From: Spirochaetota bacterium | Lineage (GTDB): Bacteria > Spirochaetota > Brevinematia > DTOW01 | Assembly: GCA_028276145.1 (NCBI GenBank) | Contig: JAPYWX010000119.1 | Span: 1-5,015 of the forward strand | Length of the DNA stretch: 5,015 nucleotides | Direction of reading: 5' to 3' | In this document: positions 1 through 4,481 of the stretch, piece by piece | How positions within the stretch are numbered: position 1 is the stretch's first letter | How the letters are laid out: each line of letters starts with the position of its first letter | Translations under genes and position numbers: made by a program | Notes under the pieces: generated by a model | Told to the model about the DNA's origin: nothing | Databases searched by the model: none | What the model saw: only the letters and a program-made list of their open reading frames with translations

Positions 1-288
1 AAAAAAAATAAAATGGAAAAGAAAGACAAAAACAAAAAGCAAAGAAACCAAATTTCTTATGAGTTTCATTGATTAATTTTAATCATTAGTAGCACCTCAA
101 TTCAAGAAAGAGACTTCATCTCTTCTTATTTTTATCAATATTCCCCTCCACCCTAACTGTTTGAAGAAACGTTTCACCTCTCTACAACTCTCCAATTTTT
201 AATAAGAAAATGTTTTAAGCATCTCAATCGCCCTATCTTATTGAAAGGGATTTTACCCTTCTCCCCACCAGAACAATTAAATAAAGAA
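1..288. other. left-edge intergenic region with small inverted repeats
   Basis: I see no supported gene here. The first 72 bases are A-rich, and two + frames stay open from the left edge: one to a TGA at 70-72 and one to a TAA at 74-76. Both would encode a lysine-rich tail, so the 3' end of an upstream gene is possible but cannot be shown. The rest holds isolated short inverted repeats. TGATTAA and TTAATCA (70-85) are separated by two bases. AAGAGA and TCTCTT (108-124) enclose CTTCA. GAAACGTTTC (166-175) is a perfect palindrome. AAGGG and CCCTT (245-260) enclose ATTTTA. None has the G+C-rich stem plus T-run of an intrinsic terminator. Confidence 0.5.
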
Positions 289-353
289 GTGCTATTAAGC
301 ACAAAGTGCTATGAAGTACATAGTGCTATTAAGCACACAGTGCTATTAAGCAC
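289..353. repeat. array of four 14-bp palindromes, 17-bp period
   Basis: The unit is GTGCT-ATTA-AGCAC. Copies lie at 289-302, 306-319, 323-336 and 340-353, an exact 17-bp period with 3-base spacers AAA, ATA and ACA. Units 1, 3 and 4 are identical and perfectly self-complementary in their 5-base arms. Unit 2 reads GTGCTATGAAGTAC, with one arm change. The arm ending one unit also complements the arm opening the next, so hairpins could form in two registers. The array stops 5 bp before the -35 box of the rpsO promoter, so it would be upstream DNA and not part of that transcript. Related 14-mers recur at 1531-1768. Function is unknown; a protein-binding array or an untranslated hairpin cluster of an upstream transcript are both possible. 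Confidence 0.9.
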
Positions 354-358
354 ACAAG

Positions 359-388
359 TTGAGATAAATCATATATGTTATTTATAAT
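359..388 (+). promoter_or_regulatory. sigma-70-type promoter of rpsO
   Basis: TTGAGA (359-364) is the -35 box and TATAAT (383-388) a perfect -10 box, with an 18-bp spacer. Transcription would begin near 395, leaving about 17 bases before the rpsO ATG at 412. The ribosome binding site GAGGTG (403-408) lies in that short leader. The TTGAGA motif occurs again at 399-404, exactly 40 bp after the -35 box. The assignment rests on sequence match and position only. Confidence 0.8.
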
Positions 389-411
389 GTATTTATCTTT
401 GAGAGGTGGAT

Positions 412-678
412 ATGTTGCCTAAAGAGGTTAAAAAAGCTATAATTGAGACCTATAAGATACATGAAGGCGATACTGGCTCTCCAGAAGTTCAAATTGCTCT
501 GATGACAGCAAGAATTGAAGCATTAAATGAGCACTTCAAAAAATTCAAAAAAGACAAAAACTCAAGAAGAGGACTTTTAAAACTAGTAGGTAGAAGAAGA
601 AGACTTCTTAACTATCTAAAAGAAAATTACCCTGACAGGTACGAAGCACTAATAAAGAAACTTGGCTTAAGGAAATAA
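412..678 (+). CDS. rpsO: 30S ribosomal protein S15
   Basis: S15 is an early-binding protein of the small ribosomal subunit that contacts the central domain of 16S rRNA and the bridge to 23S rRNA. The 88-residue product has the usual family length. It shows the DTGSPEVQIA segment (20-29), the SRRGL segment (51-55), an arginine run at 61-64 and the terminal LGLRK. H41, D48 and S51, known rRNA-contact positions in E. coli S15, are all present. The familiar HH before SRR is KN here, and position 45, a histidine in E. coli, is phenylalanine. I chose the ATG at 412 because GAGGTG (403-408) is correctly placed for it; a GTG at 406 would lie within that site and add only two residues. The downstream protease gene starts one base after the stop. 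Transcription is most likely from the promoter at 359-388. Confidence 0.97.
   Translation: MLPKEVKKAIIETYKIHEGDTGSPEVQIALMTARIEALNEHFKKFKKDKNSRRGLLKLVGRRRRLLNYLKENYPDRYEALIKKLGLRK
669..673 (+). promoter_or_regulatory. ribosome binding site inside rpsO for the protease gene
   Basis: AAGGA lies within the last codons of rpsO, six bases before the GTG at 680. It decides that start and implies that translation of the protease gene is coupled to termination on rpsO. Confidence 0.65.
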
Positions 679-679
679 G

Positions 680-1297
680 GTGATTGAAATACTAATCACC
701 CTTCTAGCAATAGCTACATTAATAATTTCCATAATAATTCATGAGTTAGCACATGGTTTTGTTTCGTACTCTCTCGGTGACCCAACACCAAAAGAAGCAG
801 GCAGATTGACATTAAACCCCATAAAGCACATTGACCCGCTAGGTAGTATTTTTTTGCCTCTTCTACTTGTCATATCAAACATAGGTATCATATTTGGCTG
901 GGCTAAACCTGTACCAATAGACCCAAGAAACTACAAAAACATAAGGACTGGATGGATAATAACCGCTATGGCAGGACCAATATCAAACTTTATTCTGTTT
1001 GTGTTGATGTTTTTAATTTTACACTTCTTCAACCTTGGAGAAGTTGCTAAATTAATAATTTGGTACGCTATGGCTATAAACTTCGTTTTAGGAGCATTCA
1101 ACCTAATCCCTCTCCCACCACTTGACGGATTCTGGCTAATATTCAATATCCTCCCCGATAGCACAAGGAATAAAATACTTATCATTTTAGAATCATCCTA
1201 CGGAATAGTCATCAACATAGTAGGAGCACTCTCAGCAATACTAATTGCAAAATATACAGTTTTACCAATTGTTATGTACTTACAAGGCTTATTATGA
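680..1297 (+). CDS. M50 (site-2 protease family) intramembrane zinc metalloprotease
   Basis: This is a 205-residue polytopic membrane protein of the M50B group, enzymes that cut substrates within or next to the membrane. The zinc-binding HELAH motif is at 21-25 (catalytic E22) at the end of the first hydrophobic helix. The partner motif NLIPLPPLDG is at 141-150, with D149 the expected third zinc ligand. Other family signatures are GWAKPVP (73-79) and AGPISN (98-103). Hydrophobic stretches near 4-22, 54-76, 92-118, 122-146 and 167-195 fit about five to six membrane segments. No PDZ domain is present, so it is the compact type and not a full RseP. The start is GTG, one base after the rpsO stop, with the ribosome binding site inside rpsO, so the pair is very likely co-transcribed. 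The substrate cannot be inferred. Family assignment is firm. Confidence 0.95.
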   Translation: MIEILITLLAIATLIISIIIHELAHGFVSYSLGDPTPKEAGRLTLNPIKHIDPLGSIFLPLLLVISNIGIIFGWAKPVPIDPRNYKNIRTGWIITAMAGPISNFILFVLMFLILHFFNLGEVAKLIIWYAMAINFVLGAFNLIPLPPLDGFWLIFNILPDSTRNKILIILESSYGIVINIVGALSAILIAKYTVLPIVMYLQGLL

Positions 1298-1702
1298 ACC
1301 CATGATACAAGAAACCTTTTCTAGTCTACTTATCTATCAAAAGTAATTACAAGTTTTCAAAAATATTACAGGAAGCCAAAACCGGATGTGTATTATTCAA
1401 CAAAACACTTCAAAGTCTTACTTCGACAAATAACCAAAATTCTGTTTGCTATATAAACCCGTGTTTTAAGCCCCTTAACCTGGAGAGTATAGAGATGTAA
1501 AACTGCTCTACGAAAAATAATGATGGGTGAGTGCCTAACAGCACCTTTCTAATTAGCGACTAGTGCTCAATGGTACTTTTTATAAACATTAGAGAGGCGA
1601 AACTTCTCTACAATCAATTACTTAATAATACTTTTTAGATTGTTCTTAAAGAAGTTCCAATTTCTACGTGTTAGGTAAAAGTGTCTATTTACTAAGGAGG
1701 GT

Positions 1703-1726
1703 TAAGGGAGGCAATAGCCTTCCTTA
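1703..1726 (+). repeat. 10-bp stem-loop with AATA loop
   Basis: The left arm is TAAGGGAGGC (1703-1712), the loop AATA (1713-1716) and the right arm GCCTTCCTTA (1717-1726). All ten positions pair in RNA, one as a G-U wobble. A second CTAAGG at 1692-1697 could compete for the CCTTAG that ends the right arm (1722-1727). The bases after the stem read GAATTTTAAGG, a weak T-run, so a terminator role is only marginally plausible. Confidence 0.7.
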
Positions 1727-1738
1727 GAATTTTAAGGG

Positions 1739-1768
1739 GTGCTTCATAGCATTTGTGCCATATAGCAC
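1739..1768. repeat. two diverged copies of the GTGCT-N4-AGCAC palindrome
   Basis: GTGCTTCATAGCAT (1739-1752) and GTGCCATATAGCAC (1755-1768) are 14-mers at a 16-bp period. They match the array upstream of rpsO in length and outer arms. Looser members lie at 1531-1544 (GTGCCTAACAGCAC) and 1563-1576 (GTGCTCAATGGTAC). The arms are kept or compensated while the central bases vary. Confidence 0.65.
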
Positions 1769-1789
1769 TTTCTTAGTCTTAGATTAAAA

Positions 1790-1838
1790 AACAGACATTA
1801 GCCTGTTAAGAAACAGGCACTAGCCTGACATGGCCTGT
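1790..1838. repeat. alternating AACAGGC / GCCTGTT arms (22-bp period)
   Basis: AACAGAC-ATTA-GCCTGTT (1790-1807) pairs at six of seven positions. CAGGC-ACTA-GCCTG (1814-1827) pairs perfectly. Between them, GCCTGTT (1801-1807) and AACAGGC (1812-1818) form a perfect 7-bp stem around AAGA. A further GCCTGT (1833-1838) can pair with ACAGGC at 1813-1818. The arms are therefore mutually exclusive partners, the same design as the other arrays but with different sequence. Confidence 0.7.
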
Positions 1839-1866
1839 GAATTTTTCAACACAAATTTAAAGTTTT

Positions 1867-1920
1867 GACTTCTAAAGTCTTGGCTTTTAAAGTCTTGGCT
1901 TCTAAATTCTTGACTTTTTA
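1867..1920. repeat. 15-bp tandem repeat, about 3.6 copies
   Basis: The units are GACTTCTAAAGTCTT (1867-1881), GGCTTTTAAAGTCTT (1882-1896), GGCTTCTAAATTCTT (1897-1911) and the partial GACTTTTTA (1912-1920). A weaker copy may precede them at 1852-1866. The first unit contains the hairpin GACTT-CTA-AAGTC, and AAGTC can also pair with the next GGCTT using one wobble. Each unit junction spells TTGACT or TTGGCT (1865, 1880, 1895, 1910), which resembles a -35 box. Confidence 0.85.
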
Positions 1921-1937
1921 GGTAGTATTTTTATATT
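1910..1937 (+). promoter_or_regulatory. candidate promoter giving a leaderless mRNA
   Basis: TTGACT (1910-1915), formed by the last copy of the 15-bp repeat, and TATATT (1932-1937) are separated by 16 bp. Transcription would start near 1944, within a base or two of the ATG at 1946. This would account for the lack of any ribosome binding site before that gene. The region is very AT-rich, so a chance match is possible. Confidence 0.5.
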
Positions 1938-1945
1938 TTTCAATT

Positions 1946-2155
1946 ATGAACAAAAAGCTAAAGAACATAATTAAATGGAATCTAATAGTACTAGGAGCTA
2001 CTTTCATTTTTCTTACCATCTCGTACTTGCTCATGTCAGAGCAATTCAAGGAAGAATTTTTAAAGCTCATGAAGCCAAGGAAAATAGCAGTAATGGTACT
2101 CGGAATAGTGATAGGTGTATCAGCAGTAGTTTATTTGACTTCAGAAGATAAGTAA
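1946..2155 (+). CDS. small two-helix membrane protein, function unknown
   Basis: I do not recognise this 69-residue protein. It has a short basic start (MNKKLKNIIKW), a hydrophobic segment at about 12-30, a charged middle (EQFKEEFLKLMKPRK, 32-46) and a second hydrophobic segment at about 47-64, ending SEDK. By the positive-inside rule, basic residues before both helices make the topology ambiguous. An in-frame TAG at 1919-1921 rules out a longer ATG, GTG or TTG start. No Shine-Dalgarno sequence precedes the ATG; instead, a promoter at 1910-1937 would start the transcript almost at the ATG. Its last 25 bases overlap the 3' end of the convergent sulfatase-type gene. The composition looks like a genuine membrane protein, but without a homologue in mind the call is moderate. 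Confidence 0.6.
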   Translation: MNKKLKNIIKWNLIVLGATFIFLTISYLLMSEQFKEEFLKLMKPRKIAVMVLGIVIGVSAVVYLTSEDK

Positions 2156-3834
2156 AAATTCAAACCTTCTTTGATTCTGTAGGCTGGTATGTACTCATCC
2201 ATATGATATATGCTTTTTTCTGTCCCTCTAATCAAAGAAACGCCTTTAGTCCTAATTTTAGCTTTCACACCTGCTACATCAATCATAGTAGGAGCAATAC
2301 TAAGAAAAGAAACAGGTTCATGAACAATTCCCTTGAACCCTTCACCAATAATGAAAAGCGGTACAATGTCTATCAATCTACCATCCACATAAGAAACTGA
2401 CCTTCTATAATATTCACTATCACCAACCGAAGAGTGATGATCACCATATATGAATAATACAGTATCCTTAAAATTCCTCTTAGCAAAAGCAACGAAATTA
2501 GAAAGTACACTATCAACATACGAAATTGAATTAAAATAATTTCTGACAACTTCATTTTCAATATCATCAAAAAGCTCATTAGTGTAGTAATTATCAACTA
2601 ATGTAAATGGACCATGGCTAGACATGGTTATTATGTAGGCAAAATAATTATCATTAGTGTTTGTCAACAAAAAATTTTTTACGAATTCAAAAACATCTTC
2701 ATCTTTAGCACCCCAACCTGATTCCTCAAGGCTCATGTCGTGAATATCAAAAAATTCAATAAACCCCCATCTTTTATACGCTTCATTCCTACCAAAAAAC
2801 ACTCCACTGTTCCCATGAAATGCCCAAGTTTTGTAACCATTTTCACTAAAAATTCTTGCTAAAGAATTTCTATCATCTTTCCAATACTTCATTGAAGGTA
2901 TCTGTCTTAGAGGATGTAAACTATTCAAAATTGTAAACTCTGCATCTGAAGTATACCCCGCAAAGTGATAACTTACAGTTATAGGGAAAAACAACGAATT
3001 CGTTGCCAATGACCTCAAAAAAGGTGTAATCGGCTTTCCTTTGTAATCAGTAAAAACAACACTGGAATCCAAACTTTCAACCTGAATTGCTATTATATTC
3101 TTCTTTTTCCCTCTTTCATCAAATTTTAATTCTCTGCCATAATCAACTATCCTATAAACCAGTTTGTCATCAATTAAGTAAACTATATCAACAATGTTCA
3201 TGAATAGCGTACCATAGTATGTAATAAAGAGCTTTTCATCTTTGTAGCTTATATCCTGCGACACTGCCTTAGCTAACAAATTAACCATCCCTCTATTGGA
3301 TAAAACATTGAAAATCTCAACAAATAGTATTAGAGCAAGAGAAAAAGCAAAAATAACCTTAGCATACAAACTTCTAAGAAACCTCACGGTTCCTTCAAAA
3401 ATTTTATTAGTCAATATAAGAATAACAAAAGGCAAATCAATCAAAACAATTAAAAACCTATCAACCCAAGAAACAACATTTACAGCCGAAAGGAAAGAAG
3501 AACTCTCTCTAACAGAATTAAAATTAGACTCAAGATGATAGAAAAAACTAATCAAATGGAAATAATGACCAAAGTATATGTAATACACAGCATTAAGAAG
3601 AATCCAAAAATCTTCAACTAAAAAGAAAATAACCGTAAGCCACCTTCTCCTTAAGAAAATAAAAAGAAGTATATACCCCGTCACAACCGTAACTAAAAGC
3701 TTATACCAAAGAGGAGTAACACCAATCAAAGTAAAAAAAACAAAAAGCTTCAATGACCTAAATAGTAAAAGAGAAAACAATACCAAATATACCCTATTTC
3801 CTTCATCTCTAAAAAGAGCAAACACCCTCAACAT
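2131..3834 (-). CDS. LTA synthase/OpgB-type membrane sulfatase-fold transferase
   Basis: This 567-residue protein has the architecture of lipoteichoic acid synthase and related phosphoglycerol transferases. These enzymes move glycerol phosphate from phosphatidylglycerol onto an envelope acceptor outside the membrane. Five hydrophobic helices lie at roughly 14-37, 41-60, 65-88, 124-142 and 159-177. A linker follows, then a sulfatase-fold domain from about 245 to 535. Its active-site residues are all recognisable against LtaS: metal-binding E253 (QVES), nucleophile T295 (GYTSDAEF), R349 (FFGRNEAYKRWGF), H407 (MSSHGPF) and the D465-H466 pair (YGDHHSS). It is somewhat shorter than S. aureus LtaS. 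An in-frame TAA two codons upstream fixes the ATG as the earliest start; the preceding TTAAGAC is a weak ribosome binding site. No clear promoter is seen in the AT-rich upstream DNA, although TCTAAT close to the start could be a -10 box. The acceptor (lipoteichoic acid, periplasmic glucan or other) cannot be decided. Confidence 0.92.
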   Translation of the reverse strand: MLRVFALFRDEGNRVYLVLFSLLLFRSLKLFVFFTLIGVTPLWYKLLVTVVTGYILLFIFLRRRWLTVIFFLVEDFWILLNAVYYIYFGHYFHLISFFYHLESNFNSVRESSSFLSAVNVVSWVDRFLIVLIDLPFVILILTNKIFEGTVRFLRSLYAKVIFAFSLALILFVEIFNVLSNRGMVNLLAKAVSQDISYKDEKLFITYYGTLFMNIVDIVYLIDDKLVYRIVDYGRELKFDERGKKKNIIAIQVESLDSSVVFTDYKGKPITPFLRSLATNSLFFPITVSYHFAGYTSDAEFTILNSLHPLRQIPSMKYWKDDRNSLARIFSENGYKTWAFHGNSGVFFGRNEAYKRWGFIEFFDIHDMSLEESGWGAKDEDVFEFVKNFLLTNTNDNYFAYIITMSSHGPFTLVDNYYTNELFDDIENEVVRNYFNSISYVDSVLSNFVAFAKRNFKDTVLFIYGDHHSSVGDSEYYRRSVSYVDGRLIDIVPLFIIGEGFKGIVHEPVSFLSIAPTMIDVAGVKAKIRTKGVSLIRGTEKSIYHMDEYIPAYRIKEGLNFYLSSEVK

Positions 3835-4027
3835 GTCTTAAGATTAGAATTTTTTATGAGTAGCTTTATTTAATTCTACATAACTTATAACAAATTTTAG
3901 TTATCTAAAACTTTTGTTTGGAAGGGTAATTTAAGGATTGGATGTGTTTTGTTGGTTGTTTTTTGTATAAACAAACAAGTTAACATAATTTTTTAATTTA
4001 ATAAAAGTTATTCTTTCTTTCATAGCG

Positions 4028-4057
4028 GAGAGGCTAAGCCTCGAGGCTAAGCCTCTC
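4028..4057. repeat. tandem GAGGCTAAGCCTC inside a 30-bp near-perfect palindrome
   Basis: GAGGCTAAGCCTC occurs twice without a gap (4030-4042 and 4043-4055). Each copy is a hairpin with arms GAGGC and GCCTC around TAA. With the flanking GA and TC, the whole 30 bp is also one palindrome with 15-base arms and a single A-A mismatch. It is the most G+C-rich patch in an AT-rich region. No T-run follows on either strand, so it is not a standard terminator. Confidence 0.88.
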
Positions 4058-4153
4058 TCTGTATGCTAAAACAAATAAAATAATTCTAATCTCACCTAAA
4101 CTGTTCTACAAGTTAAAAAACCATAATAAAGTGATTCTCTTTTGGAAACATTA

Positions 4154-4183
4154 TTGAGGGGGTATGTTTGAATGGTTTATAAT
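4154..4183 (+). promoter_or_regulatory. sigma-70-type promoter of the cupin gene
   Basis: TTGAGG (4154-4159) and TATAAT (4178-4183) are separated by 18 bp. Transcription would start near 4190, giving a leader of about 18 bases. The 9-bp TTGAGGGGG at the -35 position recurs at 4194-4202, where it forms part of the purine-rich ribosome binding stretch ending GGAGG (4201-4205). A second TATACT at 4189-4194 has only a poorly spaced partner. Confidence 0.75.
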
Positions 4184-4207
4184 TAAGTTATACTTGAGGG
4201 GGAGGAT

Positions 4208-4477
4208 ATGAAAGAGAGGGTGAAGATCTGGAAGCCATCACCTGAGGAGATAGAGGAAATAAAGCAATACCCAACATGGCAAAAAGGACAAAGTGAATTT
4301 GAATGGTTTTATGACGAAGATGAAACCTTTTACTTGCTTGAAGGTGAGGTAGAGGTAGAATTTCCAGATGGAAGCAAAGTAAACTTCAAAAAGGGTGACA
4401 TGGTAAAATTCAAAGCAGGAACAGAATGTAAGTGGAAAATAAAAGAGAAGGTACTAAAACACTACAAAATAGGATAA
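4208..4477 (+). CDS. small single-domain cupin (DUF861/Cupin_3, TM1112-like)
   Basis: This 89-residue protein is a single beta-barrel cupin. From memory it closely resembles the 89-residue Thermotoga maritima protein TM1112, including the tryptophan-rich start (YPTWQKGQSEFEWFYDEDET), the LEGEVEV strand and the CKWKI...KHY ending. The two cupin motifs are visible as E39...LEG46 and KKGDMVKFKAG (61-71). The histidines that usually hold the metal are missing: residues before E39 are aromatic or acidic, and C74 stands where motif 2 has histidine. The only histidine is H85. Conventional cupin metal chemistry is therefore doubtful, though C74 and E39 may matter. The biochemical role is unknown. The ATG follows a strong purine-rich site with GGAGG ending two bases upstream and GAGG eight bases upstream. 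It is followed at four bases by the exported TPR gene, so the two are probably co-transcribed. Confidence 0.9.
   Translation: MKERVKIWKPSPEEIEEIKQYPTWQKGQSEFEWFYDEDETFYLLEGEVEVEFPDGSKVNFKKGDMVKFKAGTECKWKIKEKVLKHYKIG
4471..4474 (+). promoter_or_regulatory. ribosome binding site at the end of the cupin gene
   Basis: AGGA, preceded by T, ends immediately before the cupin stop codon and lies seven bases before the ATG at 4482. It supports that start for the gene running off the right edge, and translational coupling with the cupin. Confidence 0.6.
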
Positions 4478-4481
4478 ATTA

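Larger units (their letters stand above)
1298..1945. other. long non-coding region rich in short hairpins
   Basis: These 648 bases have no credible reading frame on either strand and no tRNA-like features. The first 190 bases show nothing distinctive. From about 1490 on, inverted repeats follow each other closely. TAGAG/CTCTA lies at 1490-1510. GTGC/GCAC lies at 1531-1544. AGTGCT/GGTACT lies at 1562-1577 and pairs with two wobbles. TAGAGAGG/CTTCTCTA lies at 1590-1610, an 8-bp stem with one wobble and a CGAAA loop. The clusters listed separately at 1703-1726, 1739-1768, 1790-1838 and 1867-1920 follow. No clear terminator closes the rpsO unit; the stem at 1703-1726 is the strongest structure but has only four Ts nearby. 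An untranslated RNA cannot be excluded. Confidence 0.6.
3835..4207. other. divergent intergenic region between the sulfatase-type and cupin genes
   Basis: This 373-bp region has no supported gene. Near the sulfatase-type gene it is AT-rich, with the inverted repeat TTTTAG-TTAT-CTAAAA (3895-3910) and a looser pair, TTGGTTGTT (3952-3960) and AACAAACAA (3970-3978), with one mismatch. The centre holds the GAGGCTAAGCCTC duplication (4028-4057). The right end holds the cupin promoter (4154-4183). The leftward gene must also be transcribed from here, but I cannot point to a convincing promoter for it. Confidence 0.6.

Noticed and set aside
1..76. 3' end of an upstream lysine-rich coding region
   Set aside because: Two overlapping + frames are both open to the edge, and the bases are almost all A. 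There is no basis for choosing a frame or recognising a protein.
289..353. Possible CRISPR array
   Set aside because: The units are 14 bp with 3-base, nearly identical spacers. A CRISPR needs longer repeats and unique spacers of about 30 bp, and no cas gene is present.
406..411. GTG start for rpsO adding Met-Asp
   Set aside because: This GTG is part of the GAGGTG ribosome binding site that serves the ATG at 412. S15 proteins of 88-89 residues fit the ATG start.
931..1185. 84-residue reading frame on the - strand
   Set aside because: It lies wholly within the M50 protease gene, which has clear catalytic motifs, and it shows no domain or ribosome binding site.
1703..1740. Intrinsic terminator of the rpsO-protease unit
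   Set aside because: The stem is good, but only a four-T run follows after three other bases, and it lies about 400 bases after the last stop codon.
2131..2155. Bidirectional terminator between the convergent genes
   Set aside because: The potential stem is AU-rich and neither strand has a T-run after it, so a terminator is not supported.
2203..2597. Short frames on both strands inside the sulfatase-type gene (2203-2400 + and 2373-2597 -)
   Set aside because: They are shadows of the well-supported enzyme frame and lack any recognisable feature.
3296..3538. 80-residue + strand frame opposite the sulfatase-type gene
   Set aside because: It is antisense to the membrane-helix region, its composition follows from the opposite strand, and no start signal was found.
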